This document shows, one piece after another, positions 15,200 to 22,555 of a stretch of 35,744 nucleotides of DNA. The position numbers and the translations under genes were made by a program. Source of the stretch: Candidatus Parcubacteria bacterium (GTDB lineage: Bacteria > Patescibacteriota > Minisyncoccia > UBA9983); NCBI GenBank assembly GCA_003599625.1, contig QZIU01000035.1, positions 1 through 35,744 of the forward strand. Direction: 5' to 3'. Numbering within the stretch: the stretch's first letter is position 1; every line of letters starts with the position of its first letter. The notes below the pieces were generated by a model. The model was not told the origin of the DNA. It was given only the letters and a program-made list of their open reading frames with translations, and did no database searches.

Positions 15200-16030
15200 A
15201 TGAATATCGGGGCTCATGTTTCCATTTCGGAGGGTATAGATAAGGCGCCGGAGCAGGCGGCCAAGTGGGGTTGCGAAGCGATGCAGATCTTCACCCGGTC
15301 GCCGCAGGGAGGACCGGTCCCGCCGATCAGCGACGAGAAAGCCGCGGCGTTTAAAGAAAATTGCCAAAAATTCGGAATCAAAGCCGTTTACATCCACGCC
15401 CCCTACTACATAAACCTGGCTTCAAAGAACAATCGAGTTTATTACGGCTCGATAAGTTCCATCAGGAAGGAACTTGAAAGAGCCACTCTTCTTGGAGCAA
15501 AATATGTAATGACCCATATCGGCTCGGCGAAAGAAGCCGGGGAAGGATCCATAAAACTGGCCGTCAAAGGTCTGGAAAAAATATTTGACGGTTACGGCGG
15601 TTCCGCTTCCCTGCTGATAGAAAACAGCGCCGGAGCCGGGCAAATAATCGGATCCAGATTCGAGGATATTTCGGAAATTTTTGCCTCTTTCAAAGATCAG
15701 AAGTATTTGGCCGGAGTTTGCCTGGACACTCAGCACAGCTTCGCGTCGGGCTTTGACTGGAAAAACAAATTTGAAGAAAGCCTCGGATTAATAGATAAAA
15801 ATTTTGGCGTTGATAAAATAAAACTGATGCACGCCAACGACAGCGCCACCGATTTAAACTCCCATCTGGATCGACACGCGCATATCGGCAAGGGGAAGAT
15901 CGGTCTTGAAGGGTTTGAGAAATTGGTTAGATTCGCCAAAGAAAAAAATATCGACATGATCTGCGAGACGAATTATCCGGGCGTGGTGGAAGACATTGAG
16001 ACATTAAAAGAGATTAGAGATGAATTTTAA
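15200..16030 (+). CDS. nfo: Endonuclease IV (AP endonuclease, Nfo)
   Basis: 276 residues, a TIM-barrel zinc enzyme that cuts DNA 5' to abasic sites in base-excision repair. Metal-ligand regions are conserved: GAHVSISEG at the N-terminus, YIHAPYYINLAS near residue 65, THIGSAKEAGEGS, LLIENSAGAG, GVCLDTQHSFASG, LMHANDSATDLNSHLDRHAHIGKG and ICETNYPG at the end. Length is normal for the family (~280). The gene is on the plus strand, divergent from the Ig-like protein gene, and followed after 24 nt by an aminotransferase on the same strand. The -10 box 6 nt upstream of the ATG suggests a leaderless transcript. Confidence 0.97.
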   Translation: MNIGAHVSISEGIDKAPEQAAKWGCEAMQIFTRSPQGGPVPPISDEKAAAFKENCQKFGIKAVYIHAPYYINLASKNNRVYYGSISSIRKELERATLLGAKYVMTHIGSAKEAGEGSIKLAVKGLEKIFDGYGGSASLLIENSAGAGQIIGSRFEDISEIFASFKDQKYLAGVCLDTQHSFASGFDWKNKFEESLGLIDKNFGVDKIKLMHANDSATDLNSHLDRHAHIGKGKIGLEGFEKLVRFAKEKNIDMICETNYPGVVEDIETLKEIRDEF

Positions 16031-16051
16031 ATTTCGAATTTTAAAATTATT
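16023..16051. repeat. AATTTTAAA-type short repeat at the nfo stop
   Basis: Imperfect inverted copies of AATTTTAAA around a TTTCGAA centre span the nfo stop and the gap to the next start. A related word occurs at the murC stop (28586-28612). Confidence 0.55.
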
Positions 16052-16054
16052 AAC

Positions 16055-17356
16055 ATGCGTAACAACATCGTACATCAGGGCGCGGGCGAATTGGCCTACG
16101 AAATAAGAGGCATTGTTGAGATTGCCGAAAAGATCCAAAGCCTCGGTCAGGAAATAACCTGGGAGAACATCGGGGATCCCGTAGCTAAAGGTTATAGAAT
16201 ACCGGATTGGATCAGAGAGATCGTCAAGAAAGCGATAGACAATGAAAGGTCTTTCGGCTACAGCCCTACCAAAGGTCTTCTCGGCACGAGACAGTTTTTG
16301 GCCGAAAGACGCAACAAAAAAGGCGGCGCCAAGATCACCCATGACGATATCTGTTTTTTCAACGGTTTGGGCGACGCTATCTCTAAAGTTTACACTTATC
16401 TCCGGCGTGACACCCGCGTGATCGGTCCGTCCCCCGCTTACTCCACTCACTCTTCGGCGGAAGCCGCTCACGCCGGATCGCCGCATATCACCTATAATCT
16501 CCTGCCAGAAAAAAATTGGCTGCCGGATATGGCCGACCTGGAAAACAAAATCAAATATAATCCCTCAATCTCAGGCATCCTCATAATCAATCCCGACAAT
16601 CCGACCGGCATGGTTTATCCCGGGAAAGTCCTGGAACAGTTCGTGAGTCTGGCGGAAAAATACGATCTTTTCCTGATCAGCGACGAAATATATTACAACA
16701 TCACCCATGATTCGAAAAAGATGGTGGAACTTGGAGAGATCGTTGATGGAGTGCCTGCAATCGCGATGAAAGGCATATCGAAAGAATTCCCCTGGCCGGG
16801 GGCCCGCTGCGGTTGGATCGAGATTTACAACAAAGATAAGGACGAGATTTTCGCGAATTATGTGAAAAGTTTATTAAACGCCAAAATGCTCGAGGTCTGC
16901 TCGACGACGTTGCCGCAAAGCGTCATACCGGCGATAATGTCCGATCCTCGCTACGAATCGCACCTGAAAGAAAGGCGGGGATTTTACAAAAAACGCGCCG
17001 AAAAAGTTTATAAGATTTTCAGATCCGCGCCCGGAGTGATCTCGCCGAAAACAAACGGGGCCTTCTATGTCTCCGTGGTTTTTAAGAACGGCATTTTAAA
17101 TAATAATCAGAAACTGGAAATAAAGAACAAAGCGATAAAAAAATTCGTGGAAGAAAAAACCGCCAACGGAACGCCGCCGGACAAAAGATTCGCTTACTAC
17201 CTTATGGGCGCGACGGGCGTCTGCGTCGTCCCTCTTTCCGGCTTCAACTGCAATCTGCAAGGCTTCCGCGTAACCCTTCTTGAGACCGACGAAGCCAAAT
17301 TCGACTGGACATATCAAACAATAGCGGAAAAAATAAAAGAGTATTTGGGGAGTTAA
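16055..17356 (+). CDS. PLP-dependent class I/II aminotransferase
   Basis: 433 residues, fold type I aminotransferase. Recognisable blocks are a glycine-rich YSPTKGLLGTRQFLA, the N-D-Y-K set with NPDNPTGMVY (residues 179-188), SDEIYYNI with Asp210 contacting the PLP pyridine nitrogen, and the Schiff-base lysine Lys243 in GISKEFPWPGARCGW. An arginine near the end (FRVTLLE) fits the substrate carboxylate-binding position. Substrate cannot be told. The N-terminal ~40 residues (VHQGAGELAYEIRGIVEIAEKIQSLG) match a form of the family I have seen in archaea and candidate-phyla bacteria. It follows nfo by 24 nt without a clear Shine-Dalgarno, so is probably cotranscribed. It is convergent with the gene fragment at 17366. 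Confidence 0.9.
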   Translation: MRNNIVHQGAGELAYEIRGIVEIAEKIQSLGQEITWENIGDPVAKGYRIPDWIREIVKKAIDNERSFGYSPTKGLLGTRQFLAERRNKKGGAKITHDDICFFNGLGDAISKVYTYLRRDTRVIGPSPAYSTHSSAEAAHAGSPHITYNLLPEKNWLPDMADLENKIKYNPSISGILIINPDNPTGMVYPGKVLEQFVSLAEKYDLFLISDEIYYNITHDSKKMVELGEIVDGVPAIAMKGISKEFPWPGARCGWIEIYNKDKDEIFANYVKSLLNAKMLEVCSTTLPQSVIPAIMSDPRYESHLKERRGFYKKRAEKVYKIFRSAPGVISPKTNGAFYVSVVFKNGILNNNQKLEIKNKAIKKFVEEKTANGTPPDKRFAYYLMGATGVCVVPLSGFNCNLQGFRVTLLETDEAKFDWTYQTIAEKIKEYLGS

Positions 17357-17365
17357 CACGGCCAT

Positions 17366-17584
17366 CTACCTTTGGGCGATAAAAAGAATATCGGCTTTAA
17401 GTATATTCCTAAAAAATTTTTTGTGAACTTCCGGGTAAACTTTAATAAAATCTTTGCTTTTTATCGTTAAGGGAAAATCAATAACAAGGTGATTACTTTT
17501 AGTATTCCAATAATTTATCCATTCAGAAATTTTGTCTTGTAAACTTGCGCTTCCGGCAATAACAACTTTTATCTTTGTTTTCAA
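17366..17584 (-). pseudogene. Truncated small conserved protein (N-terminal fragment)
   Basis: 72 residues starting at a TTG 1 nt after the Nudix stop. The N-terminal KIKVVIAGSASLQDKISEWINYW, then DFPLTIKSKDFIKVYPEVHKKFFRNILKADILFIA, matches the first half of a small protein type I recall from candidate-phyla genomes with a nucleoside-deoxyribosyltransferase-like beginning. The frame stops at the point where the family normally continues (ADILFI...), 9 nt before the end of the convergent aminotransferase gene. I therefore read it as truncated at the edge of an accessory block. The family recall is uncertain. Confidence 0.5.
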
Positions 17585-17585
17585 A

Positions 17586-18170
17586 TTAATTTTGGATTAA
17601 ATAATTTTTTAAGCTTCTCCATCCTTTCAGGAAAGAGTTTTGCTTCGTAAAGTTTCGAAATGATTCTTTTTCGACAAAATTTTTACCGATGGCGATATCA
17701 ATAAATTCGTTAAAATTGACTGGCTTCACAGTTATCTTTTCTCCCGCGTCCAAATTCAAATCGGCAACTTTTTTCAGTCCTTTCGCAATAAAAGTGTATA
17801 TAACCCAGTCAATCTTAGATGTAGGATGTTGAGCATCCCAAAGAATAAATTCGGACGCTTCATATCCGGTTTCCTCAAGCAATTCGCGCTTGGCAGCTTC
17901 TAAAATATCTTCTCCTTCATCCACGCGTCCGCCCGCCGCTCCAATAAATAGCTCCTTGCCGGGCTGTTCTTGTATGGTGAGTAAAATCTTCCCATCGTCC
18001 AAAACCGGAAAGACAACAACAGTGTCGGGGCGCTTCAATTTTTCAAAAGTGGTTTTTGTTCCATCATACAACTTCTGCTCCCATTGATACACATCAAACA
18101 GCACGCCCTTAAAAACTCTTTTGGCATGCTCCGGGATCGGTTGTTTAGACTTCGGACGACTGATTTTCAT
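17586..18170 (-). CDS. Nudix hydrolase (ADP-ribose pyrophosphatase-like)
   Basis: 194 residues. The Nudix box is intact: GGRVDEGEDILEAAKRELLEETGYE fits Gx5Ex7REUxEExGU. The upstream strands (VFKGVLFDVYQWEQKL, TVVVFPVLDDGKILLTIQEQ) resemble ADP-ribose/NDP-sugar pyrophosphatases of the NudF type, which cut a phosphoanhydride bond in nucleoside diphosphate derivatives. The exact substrate is not predictable. It starts 5 nt after the RBBP9-like hydrolase stop and is followed by a fragment 1 nt later, so it lies within an operon of accessory metabolic genes. Confidence 0.9.
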   Translation of the reverse strand: MKISRPKSKQPIPEHAKRVFKGVLFDVYQWEQKLYDGTKTTFEKLKRPDTVVVFPVLDDGKILLTIQEQPGKELFIGAAGGRVDEGEDILEAAKRELLEETGYEASEFILWDAQHPTSKIDWVIYTFIAKGLKKVADLNLDAGEKITVKPVNFNEFIDIAIGKNFVEKESFRNFTKQNSFLKGWRSLKNYLIQN

Positions 18171-18175
18171 AAATT

Positions 18176-18754
18176 TTATTCAATAATTGAAACTCTTTTA
18201 TGTACTATTTCAATCAATTGGGGAAACGGTCCGTATCCGTCATCGGAGGTTATGTGTCCGCCGTTTGGAACGGTTACGATTTCCGAACCCAATAATTTTT
18301 CGAATTTTTCTTTTGTTTTTAGATATGGCACCCAAGGGTCATTGTCGCCCAGAATGGTGATTGAGAACCCAAGATTATTTTTGACTTTTTCGGTATCAAT
18401 CGGAGCCTCAAGCCAAGGCTTGGCGATGGCTTGCGCTTTTAACCCTTCCAGATTATCAAGATCAAACCAACCGGCAACAAATATCGCGCCCCCAACTTTG
18501 ACGTCAATACTTTCCAAATACCGCATAATAGTTTGGCACCCGATACTATGACCGATGAAATAAGTCTCTTGATCAGGTTGCCCAACAATTTTGGAAAGAA
18601 AAGGCACCCAATCCTCGATGGTCGGATTTTCGCTATGCGGAAGATCGGGACAAAGAACCTCATACCCAAACTTCTTAAATTCCGATGTAACCCAAGGCAT
18701 CCAATCCAAATCAGCCGCCCCATCCCAACCGTGAACAATAATTATTTTTTTCAT
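18176..18754 (-). CDS. RBBP9/YdeN-family serine hydrolase
   Basis: 192 residues, alpha/beta hydrolase. It begins with the oxyanion-side IIIVHGWDG, then PDLPHSENPTIEDWV. The nucleophile elbow is GHSIGCQ near residue 82, the acid lies in GDNDPWVP and the histidine in PNGGHITSDDG. This is the compact RBBP9 layout without a lid domain. The natural substrate of these hydrolases is unknown. Part of a minus-strand cluster with the Nudix gene (5-nt gap). The protein is complete. Confidence 0.88.
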   Translation of the reverse strand: MKKIIIVHGWDGAADLDWMPWVTSEFKKFGYEVLCPDLPHSENPTIEDWVPFLSKIVGQPDQETYFIGHSIGCQTIMRYLESIDVKVGGAIFVAGWFDLDNLEGLKAQAIAKPWLEAPIDTEKVKNNLGFSITILGDNDPWVPYLKTKEKFEKLLGSEIVTVPNGGHITSDDGYGPFPQLIEIVHKRVSIIE

Positions 18755-18801
18755 ATATCTTGATGTTTGTTCAATTAGAACTCATAATATTATTGCAAAC
18801 T

Positions 18802-19986
18802 TCATAAGGCTACCTTTTCTAAAATATCCAACCCCTTTTTAGCAACTTTCTTTTCAATATTCAAAGCAGGAAATAGAGTAAATATTTTGTTGTTGAGCGG
18901 AGAAAAAAGAACACCACTTTTTTGAGCTTTTGCCACTATTTGGTTAGCATAGCCAGCGTGCTCAAATTCGACACCTATTGCCAATCCTTTCGCGCGAATT
19001 TTCGCAGGATATCTAAATTTCACGTGCGAAAGACGATCAACAAAATATTTACTCATCTCATTTGTATTTTTTTCCAGTTGACCCTTGTGCTTCACAATGT
19101 ATTTTATATTTGCTATAGCTGCCTCGGTACTCAATGGATACCAACCATAGGTTGAGTAAAAACTAAATTCATACTCCATTGATTTTGCAACTTCTTCTGT
19201 CGCAATAGTCGCACCCAAACCGCCATATCCGCCCGTAATTCCTTTTGCCAAGCACATGATGTCAGGTTTTATTCCAAAATGTTCTGAAGCAAAAAGTTTT
19301 CCAGTTCTCCCGAAGCCAGTAGCAACTTCGTCCATAATGAGTAGTGTGCCGTATTTTTTGCAAAGTGCTTGAGCGCGACTCATAAACTCCTTTTTTGGGA
19401 TCTCGACGCCCAGATTGCAAACTATCGGCTCCATGATGAGTGCGGCGGCGTCACCCTCTTTCAGCAATGTCTCAAGCTGATCGGCAGCTTTGTCATCAAG
19501 CGGAGGTTTTATCTTATAGCAATTTGGTAGGAGATTTTTGTACCAACTACGAAAATCTGACGAGCCAACACTCATCGCACCAATTGAATGTCCGTGATAA
19601 CTACCTTCAATTGAAATAAACTTGTACCTCTTTGTGTGAGACATCGCCGCCTGAAGCGCAATTTCTACCGCTTCTGTCCCGCCCGTAGCTCGGAAACTTT
19701 TTTGTAAATTTCCCGGTGTGATTTGTGCCAGAAGTTTCGCTAATTCTGCCCATGATTTATACAAATAGGCAGGATTTACATAATCAGGGCATTTATACTG
19801 ACTAATTTTCTTTTTGATCTCTTTATTACCCCAGCCAATATTTCCAACACACCAACCCATCAAAAAATCGATGTATTTCTTGCCTTTGGAATCAAACAAA
19901 AAACTTCCGTCAGACTTTATAATCTCCAAATCTTCGGCTGGCAAGTCACGCGCAAGAAATTTTTTGTCCGATTCTTTTACTTTCAT
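18802..19986 (-). CDS. Class III aminotransferase (acetylornithine/GABA-type family)
   Basis: 394 residues. Class III signature: LIMDEVATGFGRTGKLFASEHFGIKPDI, with Asp219 and Schiff-base Lys248 in CLAKGITGG. TGGTEAVEIALQAA (residues 101-114) and SYHGHSIGA (129-137) bind the PLP phosphate. These enzymes move an omega-amino group to 2-oxoglutarate or pyruvate, but the substrate is not clear from sequence. It is slightly shorter than many homologues at the C-terminus, but the final KGLDILEKVAL is typical. An AAGGAAAA lies just before the ATG. It is not accompanied by other arginine- or GABA-pathway genes here. Confidence 0.88.
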   Translation of the reverse strand: MKVKESDKKFLARDLPAEDLEIIKSDGSFLFDSKGKKYIDFLMGWCVGNIGWGNKEIKKKISQYKCPDYVNPAYLYKSWAELAKLLAQITPGNLQKSFRATGGTEAVEIALQAAMSHTKRYKFISIEGSYHGHSIGAMSVGSSDFRSWYKNLLPNCYKIKPPLDDKAADQLETLLKEGDAAALIMEPIVCNLGVEIPKKEFMSRAQALCKKYGTLLIMDEVATGFGRTGKLFASEHFGIKPDIMCLAKGITGGYGGLGATIATEEVAKSMEYEFSFYSTYGWYPLSTEAAIANIKYIVKHKGQLEKNTNEMSKYFVDRLSHVKFRYPAKIRAKGLAIGVEFEHAGYANQIVAKAQKSGVLFSPLNNKIFTLFPALNIEKKVAKKGLDILEKVAL

Positions 19987-20010
19987 AAATTTTCCTTAAT
20001 AAATCATCAT

Positions 20011-20046
20011 AAAAAAAGTCAGAACCCGCTTGCGGAAAAACCCTGA
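20011..20046 (-). terminator. Probable terminator downstream of the CYTH gene
   Basis: On the minus strand a broken stem (CAG...CTG outside, CCGC/GCGG inside, with mismatches between) is followed by seven Ts (20017-20011). The T-run is convincing, the stem moderate. Confidence 0.5.
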
Positions 20047-20077
20047 TTGACCGCCTCATAAATTTATTTTGCCCTGA

Positions 20078-20672
20078 TTAAAAATCTTTAACTACTTTTG
20101 CCTGAATAAGCGTTTGATAATGATTCGGTTTTACCCGTTTAAGATATTCAATGACTTTCCCGCGTACTGGCGCAATTGTGAGATTTTGCGATTTTGCAAA
20201 ATTCATTATTTTTTCAATCGCGCCTCCAATGTCTGATTTTTCATTTACCATTAACTCAATCTCTCCGATATTGTAAGTAAAACTTTGAAAATCAACGACA
20301 TCAAGGTCGAAATGGTTCCTTTTTATACTTTCTTCTCGTTGTTTTACAAACACAAAAAGGAAAATAACCAGCTTTTGCCAAATCATCCGCGAGATTTCCA
20401 TTCGATGGTAGATTTAGAGCTTCTCTAATTTTCTCCTTATCTTCTAATTCATCATATTGATCAGCCAACCTCTCTACTCCCTCGTGTAATGGAAGTTTTA
20501 GTTCAAATCTACCATCGCGAGAACGGAGCCATTTATCTTTTGAAGTTAGAGAAAAAATTTCTGTATCATAATAAATATCAGTGAAAACTCGCTCGTTCAA
20601 AAATTCCGCGTCTTTCCTTAGCCGCTCTTTATCTTGCTCATTAAGGATAAATTTTTTCTCTACTTCAATCAT
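20078..20672 (-). pseudogene. CYTH-domain (triphosphate tunnel) protein with a frameshift
   Basis: The N-terminal frame (20301-20672) begins MIEVEKKF, the ExExK signature of CYTH proteins, and runs through LRSRDGRFELKLPL and TTRRKYKKEPF. The expected continuation DLDVVDFQSFTYNIGEIELMV lies in the next frame (20078-20320). Skipping a single base at about 20309-20312 (within TTTCGACC on the minus strand) joins them into one protein of ~197 residues, the usual length of thiamine-triphosphatase or class IV adenylate-cyclase-like members. CYTH enzymes hydrolyse or cyclise triphosphates with metal ions. The break is a one-base insertion, a sequencing error, or less likely a functional shift. It follows the AAA ATPase gene by 19 nt. 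Confidence 0.75.
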
Positions 20673-20691
20673 AAAAATTACTTTAACCAGT

Positions 20692-22125
20692 TTATATCAA
20701 TAAGAAATAGTCCAATGGGATCTTAACTACATTGGTATCCTCTAATAAGGTAAGTGAATTGCGACAGACTACCACTCCGTATTTTGCCGAACCAACTTTT
20801 TTCATAGTGCTTCTAACTTGCGTTCCGAGCTTTTCTCCTATACCAACTTCGATCGGAATAATATTCTTGCCACCGATTGTAAGAATAAAATCAGCGCCAG
20901 CTTTCGAACTGTCATAATTCAAAGCGCCCCGGCTATTGGCTACGAATTCCCGATATAGAATCATAGCTACAATATCCTCCATAAGACGGCCTTTCTGACC
21001 GGAAAAAATCTGCTCGTTACCGGCAACCGAAAGAAAAGCAGAGCGCATTGCGCTGGACATAAATTGATAGCGCGACGGCTTCCTCACTTTTTTAGCGTTA
21101 GAGCCGTGGGGCATAACACGGATGAGCAACTCTGCTTGCTCTAAAACTTCCAGAATATTGGAAATGGTATTGACGCTCACTTCAAGCGTGGCGGCAAGTT
21201 TCTGGATACTTACCACATCTGATTCTGCTAAGAGGAATAGAACTCTCTTAATATGGCCGAGTGTTTTAGTATCGAATCGGCCAAGACCCTGTACGTCTTG
21301 ATTGATCACTTTGTCTAGTAATAAAGTGATTGTTTGGTATACCCGAACCTCATCCTTGATCCGTATTGCAAAGGGCAGAGTACCGATTTTTAGATACTCA
21401 TCTACATAATGCCGGTCAATGGTTGACCAGGCATTGATTACGCTCTGCTCGCATTTCTTTAATTTTTCGTAAGCATCTTTTGCCGAATCAGCATGGAACA
21501 ATGCTTCCTTTATGTTTTTCTTTAAATCTTTTACCGGATATTTACCATCGCGGATCATCAAGAATTCCGAGAAGCTGGTTGGAAAAAGTTTTTGGAAAAT
21601 AGAACGGCGGATCACGTCGGGATTGGTTTGCAAAGATACCGCCGACGAGCCACTGCAAATCACAAATACTTTATTTGTCCTGTCGTACACCGACTTGAGT
21701 ACCGCCGCCCACTTCGGATCATATTGAGCTTCGTCTATGAAAATAAAGATCGGCTGAGTCATTTTCTCAAAGCTTTCACCGATGATTCTTTCATAGGCGC
21801 TTAAAACATCTTTTAAGGACGAACCTATCACATTTACAACTTCATCTAGCGACACATAAAGCATTCGGCGATCGCCGACTTCCTTATGATGGTTTAAGAA
21901 CAATTGAGCGAGTATCGTTGTTTTTCCAACACCCCGCAGACCAGGAATAATAATCCATCTGTCTTGAGCGTTGGGATTATGCAAAAAGTCGCGAAAATAC
22001 TTATCAATTTTCACGTAAATATTCCTTTGAGGGAATTTCTTGCTTTGCTCGTCCTGGGTATAAGACCTCAGCCGGAAAGGAGCTTGAACAAGTTGATTCT
22101 GTACGTATTTAAGGGTTTCTTCCAT
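20692..22125 (-). CDS. AAA family ATPase with inner HTH and nuclease-fold-like C-terminus
   Basis: 477 residues. Walker A GLRGVGKTT is at residues 62-70, Walker B IFIFIDEAQYD near 125-135 and a sensor CSGSSAVSL near 155. A winged-helix region (ESDVVSIQKLAATLEVSVNTISNILEVLEQAELL) lies near residue 320, and a C-terminal part has GADFILTIGGKNIIPIEVG. The last part has the strand spacing of a PD-(D/E)xK fold, but a glycine stands where the catalytic lysine is expected (IPIEVG rather than IPIEVK), so nuclease activity is doubtful. It is a different subtype from the ATPase at 3484-4767. It has a consensus promoter with direct repeats. Role unknown; such genes recur in accessory regions of small-genome bacteria and archaea. 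Confidence 0.82.
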   Translation of the reverse strand: MEETLKYVQNQLVQAPFRLRSYTQDEQSKKFPQRNIYVKIDKYFRDFLHNPNAQDRWIIIPGLRGVGKTTILAQLFLNHHKEVGDRRMLYVSLDEVVNVIGSSLKDVLSAYERIIGESFEKMTQPIFIFIDEAQYDPKWAAVLKSVYDRTNKVFVICSGSSAVSLQTNPDVIRRSIFQKLFPTSFSEFLMIRDGKYPVKDLKKNIKEALFHADSAKDAYEKLKKCEQSVINAWSTIDRHYVDEYLKIGTLPFAIRIKDEVRVYQTITLLLDKVINQDVQGLGRFDTKTLGHIKRVLFLLAESDVVSIQKLAATLEVSVNTISNILEVLEQAELLIRVMPHGSNAKKVRKPSRYQFMSSAMRSAFLSVAGNEQIFSGQKGRLMEDIVAMILYREFVANSRGALNYDSSKAGADFILTIGGKNIIPIEVGIGEKLGTQVRSTMKKVGSAKYGVVVCRNSLTLLEDTNVVKIPLDYFLLI

Positions 22126-22144
22126 ATTGTTATAGCCTTTTTAG

Positions 22145-22196
22145 GTGATATAGTATAGTCACTTACTATGTTACTCTAGTGATATAGAGATGTCAA
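22145..22196 (-). promoter_or_regulatory. Consensus promoter with CTATATCAC direct repeats (ATPase 20692-22125)
   Basis: On the minus strand TTGACA (22191-22196) and TAACAT (22168-22173) are 17 nt apart. Two copies of the nonamer CTATATCAC (22179-22187 and 22145-22153), 34 bp apart, lie in the spacer and downstream of the start site. That is about three helical turns, as expected for cooperative repressor binding. Confidence 0.65.
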
Positions 22197-22267
22197 GTAC
22201 TGATTTTTGCCTGGGAATTAGAGCCTTTTTAGCCTATTTACTAAATCCATATATCGTATTTTCACTA

Positions 22268-22290
22268 TTATTCGATCAGTAATCGAATAA
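22268..22290. other. 9-bp perfect inverted repeat 3' of tRNA-Ala(TGC)
   Basis: TTATTCGAT (22268-22276) and ATCGAATAA (22282-22290) flank CAGTA. There is no T-run, so terminator function is weak; it may be an operator or a processing hairpin. The rest of 22197-22348 shows nothing else I can name. Confidence 0.4.
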
Positions 22291-22348
22291 TTTGACCTTG
22301 AGGGTAATCATTTATGCCACGAAATTTATCAGAGATCTTGGGTGATTT

Positions 22349-22421
22349 TGGACCCGACCGGATTCGAACCGGTGACCTCCTCATTGCAAATGAGGCGCTC
22401 TACCAACTAAGCTACGGGCCC
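22349..22421 (-). tRNA. tRNA-Ala (anticodon TGC)
   Basis: A 73-nt cloverleaf: acceptor GGGCCCG / CGGGTCC with the G3:U70 alanine identity pair, D-arm GCTTAGTTGGTAGAGC, anticodon stem CCTCA/TGAGG with loop TTTGCAA (anticodon TGC), and T-arm CCGGTTCGAATCCGG. The discriminator is A73. CCA is not encoded. It reads GCA and, by wobble, other Ala codons. Confidence 0.97.
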
Positions 22422-22454
22422 TTTTTAACGGGAATTATTGTAACACAGAAAATG

Positions 22455-22555
22455 ACCCATAACCAGTAATGGGTAACGTGTAATAAAGCGAGATCAAATC
22501 TCAATCTCTATCCAAATTACCGGTTACTCGTTACGCGTTTACTCATTACCGTTAT
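22455..22555. repeat. GTAACG/GTTACG short-repeat inverted pair
   Basis: The left arm (22455-22485) has AACC/GTAATGGGTAACGTGTAAT words. The right arm (22516-22555) has the complementary GTTACTCGTTACGCG words. The right arm runs into the histidine kinase gene and supplies its last codons (NGNE and stop at 22539). Confidence 0.75.

Noticed and set aside
20301-20401. Programmed frameshift in the CYTH gene
   Set aside because: No slippery heptamer, stimulatory stem or internal Shine-Dalgarno is visible at the join; a simple indel is more likely.
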